Source: CAYRTV01 sp964505785 (GTDB lineage: Bacteria > Acidobacteriota > Aminicenantia > Aminicenantales > Aminicenantaceae). From it: a DNA stretch of 64,000 nt. The stretch lies in assembly GCA_964505785.1 (NCBI GenBank), contig CAZDJZ010000007.1:47943-111942 (forward strand), in the 5' to 3' direction. A program made the position numbers and the translations under genes. Below the pieces are notes generated by a model. It saw only the letters and a program-made list of their open reading frames with translations, was not told where the DNA came from and did not search any database. Below are positions 26,472 through 36,401 of this stretch, piece by piece (the stretch's first letter is position 1; every line of letters starts with the position of its first letter).

Positions 26472-27592
26472 CATTCTGGACGATTGTCTGGACGGATTTA
26501 AAAATCGCATTCAAAGACAAGATGTTTTTCTTCTGGCTTCTTTTATTTCCTCTGCTGTTCGCCTTCCTTTTCGGTATGGCCTTCCGCACCGGCTCTCCCG
26601 CTGACGTAAAGGCGGAAATCAATATTCTGAATAAGGATCAAGGCATTCTTTCAGAAGCCCTTCTTGCTGAGCTGGAAGAGGACAAATACACCGTAAATCT
26701 ATTAGAAAACAAGCAAGAAGTCGAAACTCGTATCCTGATCATACCGGAAAAATTCACGGAAAAAATCATGCAGGGCGAAAGAGTGGAATTGATATTAGAA
26801 AAAATCCCCGAAAGCAGCATGGAAGCAGGTCAGGCAGCCTATGCTCATATTCTGCGGGCGGTCATAAAAATTCTTGCGCGTTTAGTCAGTTTATCGCCCG
26901 AAAGTATGAACATTTTGGAAGACCGGTTTTCGGAAACGGAGCTGAGGGAAATCATATCACTTAAAGTCGAACAAGCTGGACGGCTCAGAATCATTCCCGC
27001 GGGATTTAATCATTCCGTTCCTGCCATCACCATTATGTTTCTCCTGTTCACCGTATTGATGTATGGCGGGATTAACCTTCTCGAAGAGCGCCGGCATGGA
27101 CAGCTGGAAAGGATTATTCTGACTCCGGCCACGTACACCTCCCTCATCGGGGGAAAATGGCTGACCCGCGTTATAATCGGCATGCTGCAGATTATCCTGA
27201 TGTTCGCTGCCGGCAAGCTGTTGTTCGGCATATATTTAGGCGAATCTATCCCGGCTTTGATTTTCATTTCCTTCTTTTTCGCAGCAACCATTGCGGGCCT
27301 CAGCATACTTTACGGCAGCTTGATCCGCAAAGAAGAAGTCCTGGTTCTTCTGAATATCCTGACAGCCAACCTCATGGCCGCTTTAGGCGGATGCTGGTGG
27401 CCTTTGGAACTCGTCCCAAGAGGCCTTCGTATCACCGCTTTTATCTTTCCCACGGGATGGACCATGGATGCCATGCATAAGCTGATTTTTTTCGGATACG
27501 GCTTTCGGGAAGTGCTCCCTCATATCGGCGCTTTGGCGTTATTCAGCCTGGTTTTTCTTTTTTTGGCGGTAAAATTCTTCAAAATCCGCTAG
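26468..27592 (+). CDS. ABC-2 type exporter permease 2
   Basis: A 374-residue paralogue of the preceding permease with the same order of features: an N-terminal helix (MFFFWLLLFPLLFAFLFGMAF), an external domain with RILIIPEKFTEKIM, the LLEERRHGQLERIILTPAT segment, and five C-terminal helices. Having two different half-permeases suggests a heterodimeric channel. Its TAG (27590-27592) is followed without a gap by an A-type repeat end at 27593. Confidence 0.9.
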   Translation: MTFWTIVWTDLKIAFKDKMFFFWLLLFPLLFAFLFGMAFRTGSPADVKAEINILNKDQGILSEALLAELEEDKYTVNLLENKQEVETRILIIPEKFTEKIMQGERVELILEKIPESSMEAGQAAYAHILRAVIKILARLVSLSPESMNILEDRFSETELREIISLKVEQAGRLRIIPAGFNHSVPAITIMFLLFTVLMYGGINLLEERRHGQLERIILTPATYTSLIGGKWLTRVIIGMLQIILMFAAGKLLFGIYLGESIPALIFISFFFAATIAGLSILYGSLIRKEEVLVLLNILTANLMAALGGCWWPLELVPRGLRITAFIFPTGWTMDAMHKLIFFGYGFREVLPHIGALALFSLVFLFLAVKFFKIR

Positions 27593-27955
27593 CCTGGCTA
27601 TTCATAAAACGACCTGTCAAGGTCGTCCTGAGCGAAGCGACGGATCTCATGCTGCCTCGTTTTGAAAGAGCAAAGAGTGAAGAGTAAGAAGTTATCTTAT
27701 TAAATCAAAAATCAAATATCAAAAATCAAAAATAAACCAAAGCCGAATAGGAAATCGGGGAATTTATTTAAATTGAATGCACCGAACAGACTGAATAGAC
27801 CGAATAGACTAAAAGAACGCGATGAACGCGCGCGCAGCTAACGCAGCCGTCTAAGATTCCCGTCGCTCTGCTCCGGGAATGACATGGGGAGACGAGCGAA
27901 GCGAGCATGACCTGGACAGACGCAGATGGACTAGATGCAAACAGCACTTTAAAAG
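27593..27955. repeat. Repeat mosaic: A end, B half, simple tracts, C module
   Basis: The gap between the exporter and the symporter has no gene. In order it holds an A-type end (CCTGGCTATTCA, 27593-27604), a B half unit (GTCCTGAGCGAAGCGACGGA), AAATCAAAAAT tracts, the phrase CCGAATAGGAAATCGGGG, and a C module (CCGAACAGACTGAATAG, then GAACGCGATGAACGCG). It closes with CCCGTCGCT...CGGGAATGACATGGGG. The gap at 41419-41755 repeats the same modules in nearly the same order. Confidence 0.75.
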
Positions 27956-27985
27956 CCGTCAAATTTCCTATAAAATGAACGGCAT

Positions 27986-29230
27986 ATGAAAAAATCATCG
28001 CCCTTTAAGTGGTGGGCCGGACTTCCCCTTTACACTCAAATCTTTGCCGGAATCGCGGTTGGAATTCTGTTGGGCCTTTTACTCGGCGAAAATGCCGCGG
28101 TTTTAAAACCTATCGGGGATATTTTCATCCGCCTGCTGATGATGCTTATCGTGCCCCTGACTTTTTTTACCCTTGTCAGCGGATTGACCAAGCTGGAAGA
28201 TCTCCGCTCCTTCCGCTCCCTGGGCGGCATGATTGTCCTTTATTATGCCGTTTCGTCCTTTATCGCCGGAGGCATCGGAGCGGCCTCCGCATTGATTTTC
28301 AATCCCGGCAAAGAAGCCGTCGGCCTTCTCGATGCCGGAGCTGAAGTGAATATAACTCGGTTCGATCCGGTTGAAAATTTGGTATCTTGGGTTCCTAAAA
28401 ATCCTATAGAAGCTCTGGCTGAAGGCAATATGCTGCAGGTTATTGTTTTTTCCATTATTGTAGGGACAGGACTTTTAGCTTTAGGAAAAAAAGGTGACCG
28501 ACTGACCCGTTTAATCAATGACGGCGCCGATTTAATGATTGTCATCACCGGTTTCGTCATGAAAACAGCCCCTTATGGAATCCTGGCACTGGTTGCGAAT
28601 ATGGTGGCAACTCTTGGAACCGCAATGCTGGCTGAAGTCGGGCGCTTTATTCTCGCTGATTACAGTGCCCTGCTGTTCTTGCTGGTGATTTTCTATCCAC
28701 TCGTTCTGCGTTGGCTGGGCCGGCAACCGGTATGGCGTTTTTACCGGGCCATAGCCCCGGCAATGCTGGTTGCAGGCAGCACAACCTCTTCCGGAGCCAC
28801 TCTGCCGGTTTCGATGCGCGTTGCCGAAGAAAACCTCGGCGTATCCGAAAAGGTTTGGGGATTCACTCTTCCTCTGGGAGCAACCGTTAACATGAACGGC
28901 ATGGCTGCGGCCATCGGAGCCATTGCCGTCTTTGCCGCTAATCTTTATGACATAACGATCACAGCCGGGCTGCTGGCACAGTTCCTGTTTCTCGGATTAG
29001 CCCTCTCAATCGGGACAGCCGGAGTTAAAGGGGCTGGGATTGTGATGTCCACGATTCTGCTGCAGACCCTTAATCTTCCCCTCACCCTGATTCCAATTCT
29101 TGCTTCCCTCTGGCCTCTGCTGGATATCGGACATACAACATGCAATGTCACAGGGGATTTGGTCGGAACCGCAGTGGTGGCCGCACGGATGAAAATGATT
29201 GACAAAGAAAATCATATTAGAAAAAATTAA
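27986..29230 (+). CDS. Dicarboxylate/amino acid:cation symporter (DAACS, GltP/DctA family)
   Basis: A 414-residue protein with about eight helices and two re-entrant loops. The family's hairpin motifs are clear: GSTTSSGATLPVSMRVAEE (serine-rich HP1), PLGATVNMNGMAA in TM7, and the DIGHTTCNVTGDL region of TM8 that binds the substrate. It takes up C4-dicarboxylates, glutamate or related acids with Na+ or H+. TATAAA lies 12 bases before the start and no Shine-Dalgarno is seen, so the mRNA may have almost no leader. Confidence 0.93.
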   Translation: MKKSSPFKWWAGLPLYTQIFAGIAVGILLGLLLGENAAVLKPIGDIFIRLLMMLIVPLTFFTLVSGLTKLEDLRSFRSLGGMIVLYYAVSSFIAGGIGAASALIFNPGKEAVGLLDAGAEVNITRFDPVENLVSWVPKNPIEALAEGNMLQVIVFSIIVGTGLLALGKKGDRLTRLINDGADLMIVITGFVMKTAPYGILALVANMVATLGTAMLAEVGRFILADYSALLFLLVIFYPLVLRWLGRQPVWRFYRAIAPAMLVAGSTTSSGATLPVSMRVAEENLGVSEKVWGFTLPLGATVNMNGMAAAIGAIAVFAANLYDITITAGLLAQFLFLGLALSIGTAGVKGAGIVMSTILLQTLNLPLTLIPILASLWPLLDIGHTTCNVTGDLVGTAVVAARMKMIDKENHIRKN

Positions 29231-29257
29231 TAAAATCTCATCAAAAGGAGAAATCGC

Positions 29258-31804
29258 ATGCATTCGGTCCATACTTTAAGAAAATCGTTAGTCGCCGCTT
29301 TATTTTTATTTGTCTTTATATCCAACCTGCCTGCGGCACAAGACAACCAAACCGACATATATAAGGAATCTTACCTGGAGCCGGATAAATTTATTCAAAA
29401 CATTCTTACGCGGAACCGGCATTATGATACTCTGGATAATCTCAGCCCGGACGGCATCCATTTCTTAATTCCCGTTGACCGTTATTTTTCAAATCTGGAA
29501 CTTATGTCCCAAAAAACTTACCGGTTGGGAATGCTGGAACTCTGTCCTGGAGTCAACCGGGAATGGAACCTTTCCACGCATGGGACAAAGGGATTGAAAA
29601 TCTATTCCCTGGCACGGAAAAAAAGCAGGATGATCGACCTCCCGGATGACATATTCGTCAGTGATATGACCTGGTCTCCCAACGGAACTAAAATTGCATT
29701 TTTAGCTCATTTTTCCGACGGCACTCAGGTTTGGACAGCTGATGTCGAAACAGGTCAATCACGTTCCTTGAGCCGGGCTCCTGTGATGGCAACACTCAGC
29801 GGAGTGCGCAGCCGGAGGGGGAGAGGCGGCAGCGCCTCCAGAATGCTTCAGTGGACGCAAAACGGCTCAGTGGTCACCTTGCTGGTTCCCCCCGGACGCG
29901 GGGCGGAGCCGGAAAAAGCCGCCATTCCGGAGACTCCCATTATCCGGCATACCCGTGAAAAGGCCTCCCAGACCCCGACCTATCCGTTCTTATTGAGAAC
30001 CCCCCACGAAAAAGACTTGTTTGAGTACTACACCACCTCCCAGCTGTCCATTCTGGCTCCCGGACAAGAGATCAAAATGATCGGAGAACCGGCCATGTAC
30101 GAAAGCATTTCCATCAGTCCAGACGGACTCTATATCCTGGCTGAACGAGTGACCAGGCCGTTTTCCTGCATAGTCAGCTACCGCAGTTTTCCACGCGAGC
30201 TCGTGGTTATGGATATGGAAGGCAATCTGTTGTCCACGATTCGAAAAATCCCGCTTCAAGAAGGAATGAGCCGGAATGGAGGGCCGGAACGGGATCTCCC
30301 GCGGGATGTGGCCTGGCGTCCGGATGGAAAAGGCTTGTATTTTCTCTGGCGGGAGAAGGGAGAAAAAGGCGAGGACACGGCTGAAGAGGAAGAAGATGCG
30401 GAAAAAAACAAACGCAAAGACCGGTTAATGACACTAGCGTCTCCCTTTAACCTGGAGGATGCCGAAATCTTAGTGGAAAGCGAAGGAACCTTGAGCGATG
30501 TCTCCTTTTCCGCCAATGGCCGATATGCCTTCGCCGGCCGCAGTAAAGAGGGCAAACGGGAAATCCTTGCCTTTGATTTGAGTGGAGAAAAAATCAAAAC
30601 CCATACATTGCTGAAAGACATCGACCCGGACAATCCATTGGACCTGCCGGGAGATATTATCACACAAACAACCGGAAACGGCACTCCATTCACCCTCCTT
30701 TCCAGGAACGGAAAATCCGTTTATTTCCAGGGACCGGGATACAATAAAGATTTTAAACCACGGCCCTTTATCGACCGGATGGTGATTGAAACCGGCATAA
30801 AAGAAAGAATTTTCGAAAGCAGCCATGATATGTACGAGCGGCCCCTGGCTTTTTTGGACAGCGACATGAACCGGATAGTGGTCAGCCGGGAATCTTTATC
30901 CATGTTTCCTGATTCGTTTTTACGGAAAACGGATGGAACATATACACAATTGACCGGGAACACCGATCCTTTCCCTGAATTTGCTGAGGCGCAAAGGATC
31001 TTTTTCGAATTCGAACGCCGGGATGGCCTCACCGCCTATGGACGGCTGATGCTTCCCGCCGGCACAGATCCAGGCGCCGAACTTCCCGCCGTTTTCTGGA
31101 CCTATCCCCGCGAATACAAATCCTTTAAAGACTATAAAAAAAGTGCCTGGCAAAGCTATAATACAAATTCATTCCAACATCTAAATTACCGTAATGCTTC
31201 TGAAATCTGGCTGGCTCAGGGCTACGCCGTTGTGGTGCCGGATATCCCTATCATAGGAAAAGGCAGCACGTACAACAATAATTATATCGCGCATCTGGTC
31301 GATTCTATGTATGCGGCCATTCGAAAAGTCGATCAAATGAATTACATCGATGTTGACCGGCTGGGGCACGGAGGACATAGCTACGGCGCCTTTGCCACAG
31401 CTAATATTTTGGCCCATACACCCTTTTTTAAAGCCGGGATTGCAGGCGACGGCGCCTATAACCGGACCCTGACACCCCAGACTTTCCAGCGGGAACGACG
31501 GCTGCTTTGGGAAGCCCAGGATATTTATATCGAAATGTCGCCTTTCTTTGAAGCGGATCATTTGGAAACACCGCTTCTGATGTATCATGGTGCTCAGGAC
31601 AACAACACCGGAACGTTCCTGATCCAGTCTGAACGCATGATGCACGCCCTGACCGGATTGGGAAAAAATGCGGTATTGTATATTTACCCTTTTGAATCGC
31701 ACGGACCCCGATGCATTGAAACATATTTGGACTTGTGGAAACGCTGGACCGATTGGTTTGCAAAATATGTAAAAAGCCCTGAGATAAACAAAAACAAAGA
31801 ATAA
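29258..31804 (+). CDS. Secreted S9-family (prolyl oligopeptidase-like) peptidase
   Basis: An 848-residue protein with a signal peptide (LVAALFLFVFISNLPAAQ), a beta-propeller region at about 60-560 with WSPNGTKIAF, SISPDGLYILA and WRPDGKGLYF repeats, and a C-terminal alpha/beta hydrolase. The nucleophile is Ser in GGHSYGAFAT (about 708), the Asp is in HGAQDNN and the His in FESHGP. It resembles glutamyl endopeptidase-type S9 enzymes that cut short peptides. AAAAGGAG precedes the ATG. It follows the symporter by 27 bases, so peptide breakdown and uptake of acidic residues could be linked. Confidence 0.9.
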   Translation: MHSVHTLRKSLVAALFLFVFISNLPAAQDNQTDIYKESYLEPDKFIQNILTRNRHYDTLDNLSPDGIHFLIPVDRYFSNLELMSQKTYRLGMLELCPGVNREWNLSTHGTKGLKIYSLARKKSRMIDLPDDIFVSDMTWSPNGTKIAFLAHFSDGTQVWTADVETGQSRSLSRAPVMATLSGVRSRRGRGGSASRMLQWTQNGSVVTLLVPPGRGAEPEKAAIPETPIIRHTREKASQTPTYPFLLRTPHEKDLFEYYTTSQLSILAPGQEIKMIGEPAMYESISISPDGLYILAERVTRPFSCIVSYRSFPRELVVMDMEGNLLSTIRKIPLQEGMSRNGGPERDLPRDVAWRPDGKGLYFLWREKGEKGEDTAEEEEDAEKNKRKDRLMTLASPFNLEDAEILVESEGTLSDVSFSANGRYAFAGRSKEGKREILAFDLSGEKIKTHTLLKDIDPDNPLDLPGDIITQTTGNGTPFTLLSRNGKSVYFQGPGYNKDFKPRPFIDRMVIETGIKERIFESSHDMYERPLAFLDSDMNRIVVSRESLSMFPDSFLRKTDGTYTQLTGNTDPFPEFAEAQRIFFEFERRDGLTAYGRLMLPAGTDPGAELPAVFWTYPREYKSFKDYKKSAWQSYNTNSFQHLNYRNASEIWLAQGYAVVVPDIPIIGKGSTYNNNYIAHLVDSMYAAIRKVDQMNYIDVDRLGHGGHSYGAFATANILAHTPFFKAGIAGDGAYNRTLTPQTFQRERRLLWEAQDIYIEMSPFFEADHLETPLLMYHGAQDNNTGTFLIQSERMMHALTGLGKNAVLYIYPFESHGPRCIETYLDLWKRWTDWFAKYVKSPEINKNKE

Positions 31805-32084
31805 AGCCGGGTGAAGGTCTCAAGCTCATTGGGATCCGCAGGCCTGTTATCGCAGGCCTCGGAATGAAATGTGTTTTTTCGCTGTCAAGCAACGTTTATC
31901 AGCTATGCAGCGTTTGTATTAATCCGGGCAGTTGATTTATTACGGCTTACCCAATAAACTATGTAAAGATTTGCCCGGCCTGAATTATTCACAGGCCGGG
32001 ATTGCCGCCAAATGTGAGGCGCAGGGCAGGATGCATTCGTTCTTCAGGACAAATGCCCGGCAAAAAAGCAGATGCGGCGAGAGA
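31805..32084 (+). repeat. Intergenic hairpins and left half of an A element (copy A3, 31979-32084)
   Basis: The first part holds the hairpin GGCCTGTTATCGCAGGCC, a B-unit relic, and otherwise nothing recognisable. From 31979 a left half of element A begins with CCTGAATTATTCACAGGCC and continues through GCCGC and GCGGC arms (a perfect pair here) and a GGGCA/TGCCC stem. It stops matching at 32084, exactly where the Shine-Dalgarno of the TonB receptor begins. The right half of the element is absent. Confidence 0.7.
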
Positions 32085-32097
32085 TAAGGAGTTCACA

Positions 32098-35000
32098 TTG
32101 AAAAAGAATGCAACGCATGTTTTTTCTGCAGTGCTGTTATTTATATGCTTATCCGGATTGTCATTTCCGCAGCCTTCGCTGAACGGGTCTTTGTCCGGAA
32201 AAGTTTTGGATTCAGACGGGAATCCGTTGTCTGATGCCACAATCATGATAAAAGGTCCGGCCATGCAGGGACTTCAGATTTATGTAACCGATGATTCCGG
32301 TGCTTTTTATTTTTCTTCACTACCTCCCGGAATTGATTACACCATCCGGATTGAAAAACCGGAATATACAACCATGATATATCCCGGTATTTCCCTGGAT
32401 ATGGGACACCGCCTTCATTTGAAGGTCACCCTGAAAGCTTCAAGTATGGAACAGGAAGCAGTTGTTCATGATCCCCCTGTCTGGACGGATACCCAAAGCA
32501 GCAAAACTTCTTTTTCCATAGCCCGGAGCTTTCTTGAGCATATTCCCCTTTCCCGTGATCTTCAGGACATGCGGAAGACCGCTCCCGGATCGGTTCCCTC
32601 CGGTCCTGTATACCGGGGGCACACTTTGTTCGCCGGATCATCTGTTCATAATATCATCTATTCGGTTGACGGGATTGTCCTTAACGACCCTTTGGATATG
32701 CATCCGATGACTCCGGTCAATCCGGATGTTTTTGAAGAAATCGAATTCGGTTCGGCCGGACTTCCTCCTTCCATGAATGCTGCCGGCGGCGGCTATATAA
32801 ACGTCCGGTCCCGCAGCGGAGATAATACAGTCACAGGAAACCTCCACGCAGAATATATGGATAAACAACTCCAGCAGGTTTTGCTTGATACCAAAGAACT
32901 AAAGGCCGCAGGTTTGGAACGTCCGTCTGATTTGATACGAAGGATGGATCTTTCTTTCACTTTCGGAGCACCGATTCTGCAGGACTTTGCCTGGCTTTTC
33001 GTTAATACCCGGTATTTAACATGGAAACAAAATTTTAATCACGTCGATTGGGAGTCTACCCAGTCGACCGGAAAAAATGTTTTCACAGGAGACTCCGCAC
33101 CTCACAAACAGTTTACTGTTTTCGGGAAACTAACCATGCGTCCGGTTTCTTACGGCCGCGGCAGCATTACCTATAATCTGGCATCCATAACCGAAGATTT
33201 TTATATCCCTGCAATTCAGCATAATTCAGATCTGTCCGCACTGAGCCGCTGGAACGGAGAGATCGATCAAACGTTCGGAGTCAACGGAGAATGGATTCAG
33301 TCACAAAACTTTTCTCTCAGTGGGCAAGTGTCGTATTCGTACCGCAATTTTCCATTATCCTACAGTGATTCTTCGCTGCCCAATGAACCTCGCATATATG
33401 ACCGCTATTATCAAATATACACCAATAACGCTGAATTTGAACAAATTTTCAGGCGGCAGCGGCTTAATCCTTCTGTCTTTCTTTCTTTGTTCGTGGACCG
33501 ATTTATGGGCGGCCGCCACCAAATTATTTTGGGAGCGGACTATGAATGGGCCGCCAATAATTGGAATTATTGGCGGACAAACCCTTTCATGATCCATTAC
33601 TATCAAGGCAGTCTCTACGCTTACCCCACGGATAACGAACCCTTCCGGACCAAGCTGTTCGCATACACATCCGGGCAATTCAGTAAAAGTACAATTCAGA
33701 AAAATGAAAAAAACGCTGTCGGCGCTTTTATTCAAGACAGCATTACATTCGCCGGCCGAATAACATTTAATTTAGGATTGAGGTTAAACTTCAGCAGCGG
33801 GTTTCATCCCGATCAATTCCATGGCCAGGCTTATGATCAGTACGAAATTTTTGAAGTTCTTCCCGGGCTGGAGTCCCAATATGATTATTACAAAGTCAAC
33901 AGCCGCAATGTTTTGACCTGGTTTAATTTATCTCCCCGGCTGGGATTCGCTTTTGATATCTTCGGTAACGGCCGAACCGTTCTTAAAGGAAACTATGCCC
34001 GTTACCATGATTATATGCACCTCGGCTACCTCAGCAATGTCAATCCATTTGCTCCTCAGCTTAGTTCCTGGTACTGGGTCGATGATAACGAAAACAAAGT
34101 CCCTGATAAAGAAGACCGCTTCGACCTTATTGACGCCGCCGACGATCCGGAAACTTTATCCCTGGAGGATAACCTTGATACGGAAGCCTATTCTCCGCAT
34201 ACAGAAGAATTTTCAGCAGGAATAGAACACGAGCTTTTCAGGGATTTTAACTTGGGCCTGTCCTTCATTTATAAGCATCAAAAAAACCTTCTGGAAGACG
34301 TTAATGATTACGGATTGGGACAAGAGGAAGCCTGGAAAGGATACCGTTCAGACAGTCCCTTCTGGGAAGAATTCGCTTTCACCGACCCGGGTGAAGATGG
34401 TGAGTTCGGAACCTCCGACGATTCCACAGCAGTGTGCTTTGCGGAGACCGCCGCCTCACCCGGAGGCAGGCATTGGTATTTTATGAATATTGAGGATGCC
34501 TACCGTAAATATACGGCTGTCGAGCTGGTCTTGAATAAACGCATGTCTCATAATTGGCAGCTGCTGGCCTCATTTGTATGGAGCCGGGCTTGGGGTAACG
34601 TGGATGGAGGCTCCTACGCTTCATCCGGTTTTTCAAATGCGTTCAACACGCCTAATCAAACTCTTTTCTCAGGAGGCCGGCTGGATTATGACCGCCCGAT
34701 AAATATTAAAATAATGGGATCGGTCATTCTTCCGTATGATTTTATCGCCAGTGCTTTTTACCAATACTATTCCGGTATTCCTTGGAACCGGACAATCACG
34801 GTCACTATTCCTGAAGATGACAAATATTTCGATCCCGGAGCCGTTTACACCGTGGCAACGGAAGAAAAAGGTTCCCGGAGAACATCGCCCTTTTCCATGC
34901 TCGATTTCCGGCTGGAAAAATCATTTCAGGTTTCCGGAGATCTGGCGATCGGAGGATATGTAGACGTGCTGAATGTATTAGGGCAGAGCCGCCTGCATGT

Positions 35001-35136
35001 AGAATCAAGTGCCGGAGGGTTTCTGGATTACAGCGATCCCGGCAACCCGGTCTTTCAGCCTTATGGAAATTCCGGAGACATCTTTGACGCCACCGGCGTT
35101 CGGACGGTTCGGTTCAGTCTCCGCCTCTCTTTCTAA
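32098..35136 (+). CDS. TonB-dependent receptor with carboxypeptidase-regulatory-like N-terminal domain
   Basis: About 1012 residues. After a signal peptide (VLLFICLSGLSFPQ) comes a CarboxypepD_reg-like domain (GSLSGKVLDSDGNPLSDATI) at about 25-110. A plug domain follows with YSVDGIVLNDP and GGGYINVRSRSG, then a long beta barrel ending VRFSLRLSF with the terminal Phe needed for outer-membrane insertion. Such oar-like or SusC-like receptors import large nutrients with energy from TonB. I start at the TTG at 32098, with AAGGAG 6 bases upstream, rather than at 32002, because the latter lies inside a repeat. The TAA is followed directly by repeat A5. Confidence 0.9.
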   Translation: MKKNATHVFSAVLLFICLSGLSFPQPSLNGSLSGKVLDSDGNPLSDATIMIKGPAMQGLQIYVTDDSGAFYFSSLPPGIDYTIRIEKPEYTTMIYPGISLDMGHRLHLKVTLKASSMEQEAVVHDPPVWTDTQSSKTSFSIARSFLEHIPLSRDLQDMRKTAPGSVPSGPVYRGHTLFAGSSVHNIIYSVDGIVLNDPLDMHPMTPVNPDVFEEIEFGSAGLPPSMNAAGGGYINVRSRSGDNTVTGNLHAEYMDKQLQQVLLDTKELKAAGLERPSDLIRRMDLSFTFGAPILQDFAWLFVNTRYLTWKQNFNHVDWESTQSTGKNVFTGDSAPHKQFTVFGKLTMRPVSYGRGSITYNLASITEDFYIPAIQHNSDLSALSRWNGEIDQTFGVNGEWIQSQNFSLSGQVSYSYRNFPLSYSDSSLPNEPRIYDRYYQIYTNNAEFEQIFRRQRLNPSVFLSLFVDRFMGGRHQIILGADYEWAANNWNYWRTNPFMIHYYQGSLYAYPTDNEPFRTKLFAYTSGQFSKSTIQKNEKNAVGAFIQDSITFAGRITFNLGLRLNFSSGFHPDQFHGQAYDQYEIFEVLPGLESQYDYYKVNSRNVLTWFNLSPRLGFAFDIFGNGRTVLKGNYARYHDYMHLGYLSNVNPFAPQLSSWYWVDDNENKVPDKEDRFDLIDAADDPETLSLEDNLDTEAYSPHTEEFSAGIEHELFRDFNLGLSFIYKHQKNLLEDVNDYGLGQEEAWKGYRSDSPFWEEFAFTDPGEDGEFGTSDDSTAVCFAETAASPGGRHWYFMNIEDAYRKYTAVELVLNKRMSHNWQLLASFVWSRAWGNVDGGSYASSGFSNAFNTPNQTLFSGGRLDYDRPINIKIMGSVILPYDFIASAFYQYYSGIPWNRTITVTIPEDDKYFDPGAVYTVATEEKGSRRTSPFSMLDFRLEKSFQVSGDLAIGGYVDVLNVLGQSRLHVESSAGGFLDYSDPGNPVFQPYGNSGDIFDATGVRTVRFSLRLSF

Positions 35137-35290
35137 CCTGAATTATTCATAAAAAAATTGCGATATTTGCAATTTCTTTTTTATCAGCGATTAACATGTT
35201 TTTTAGAGAAGGACCCATGGGACAGTTTTTCATTAATAACTTTTTATTTTTTCGCAACTTTCCACCCCTCCGGGCGGGGGGCCTGAGAAG
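35137..35290 (-). repeat. A-family element right half in opposite orientation, copy A5
   Basis: Begins at the base after the TonB receptor stop with CCTGAATTATTCAT, then AAATTGCGATATTT, the TTTTTAGAGAAGGACCCATGG stretch and TTTTTTCGCAACTTTCCACC. This is the reverse complement of the right half of copy A1, including its CCATGG and CATTAATAA segments. It ends in CCGGGCGGGG and a GCCTGAGAAGCGAA piece of the B unit. No gene is present. Confidence 0.75.
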
Positions 35291-35311
35291 CGAATCGAGT
35301 TCCCCGAAGTG

Positions 35312-36292
35312 TTATTTAATCAGCTCACGAAGCTGCGGGATCAGGTTCTCGATAATTGGGACCTGAGGATCATCATCCGGAGCCACTTCCAGATACTTTT
35401 CAAAGCTCTCGATAGCAACGGCATAATCTCCTAAGTTAAGCAGCGCATATCCTTTCTGGCGGTAAGGAGGCTCCCACTCAGGTTTAATTTCTATAGCGAT
35501 GTTATAATATTGCACTGCCTCTGCGGGTTTACCTTGTTTGAAATAGATTTCACCGACATTAAACGCCATAGTCTCATCTTTGGGAAAAACATCTACAGCT
35601 TCCCGCAAGTAATCTCCGGCTTTGTCCAATTGATCCATGGAGATATATGCTTCTCCTATCCCGGCTAAAGCGCGGGCAGCCGCTTCCTCGCCCTCCAAAG
35701 ATCCTTTTTCTTCCCGGACTTTTTCCAAGACTGTCTCGTAGGCGGCAATAGCCTCCTCATATTCACCCGCTTCCTTTAACGCGTTTCCGATATTGATATT
35801 AACCTGGTAAATGGTCGGCTGTTTTTCCAAGAACTCCCGATACTTCGCAACAGCCTCTTGAAATTTTCCTTCTTCGAACAACTGGTTGCCTTCTTCGAAC
35901 AAGGCAAGCGTTTCCTGGTTTCCCAGATCGGAGATGCCGGTGTCTTGAATTTTCTGAAGGGTCATATCTACAGGAGGGTTATTGCTTGAAAACTGGCTGA
36001 CATTCATCCGGTCCTTCACCGGGATATAGCCTTCTTTTGTTGCCGTAATAATAAATACGCCGGTTCCCAGGCCGGCAATGGCCCAGTTCCCTTTACTATC
36101 TGACTTCGCGGAAAACGTAGTCCCGAATTCAGCGTGCTCCGCTGTAATTTCTACTCCTTTAACGGGTTTTCCTTCGCTGTCAAAAACAGTGCCGTGAATA
36201 CGGCCCCGGCCTCTTCCCTGCTGCGCTATAAGAAAATTGGAGCCTAAAAAAAGGACTAGAGCTATTATGATACCAATTTTATTTTTATTCAT
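35312..36292 (-). CDS. Secreted TPR protein with carboxypeptidase-regulatory-like domain
   Basis: About 326 residues: a signal peptide (IGIIIALVLFLGSNFLIAQ), a CarboxypepD_reg-like beta domain (GRIHGTVFDSEGKPVKGVEI) at about 27-110, and about five TPR repeats from residue 130 (EEGNQLFEEGKFQEAVAKY, IGNALKEAGEYEEAIAAY, VGEIYFKQGKPAEAVQYY, KGYALLNLGDYAVAIESF). It probably acts as a periplasmic scaffold. I start at the ATG at 36292, which follows GAGGAGGAAG. It lies downstream of two GWxTD genes on the same strand with a 109-base gap, likely one functional group. Confidence 0.82.
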   Translation of the reverse strand: MNKNKIGIIIALVLFLGSNFLIAQQGRGRGRIHGTVFDSEGKPVKGVEITAEHAEFGTTFSAKSDSKGNWAIAGLGTGVFIITATKEGYIPVKDRMNVSQFSSNNPPVDMTLQKIQDTGISDLGNQETLALFEEGNQLFEEGKFQEAVAKYREFLEKQPTIYQVNINIGNALKEAGEYEEAIAAYETVLEKVREEKGSLEGEEAAARALAGIGEAYISMDQLDKAGDYLREAVDVFPKDETMAFNVGEIYFKQGKPAEAVQYYNIAIEIKPEWEPPYRQKGYALLNLGDYAVAIESFEKYLEVAPDDDPQVPIIENLIPQLRELIK

Positions 36293-36401
36293 CACTTCCT
36301 CCTCGCCCGGGCCGCATACGCCGGCTGAAAGACCCAAGCGCGTAACATATTTCTTTATTCAGTCTCATTTTAATTTAATCAAAGCGAAAATTCAACTTTT
36401 C

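Noticed and set aside
27660..27950. Tandem-looking text in intergenic DNA considered as a CRISPR array
   Set aside because: Units differ in length and sequence, are not evenly spaced, lack unique spacers, and no cas genes are near.
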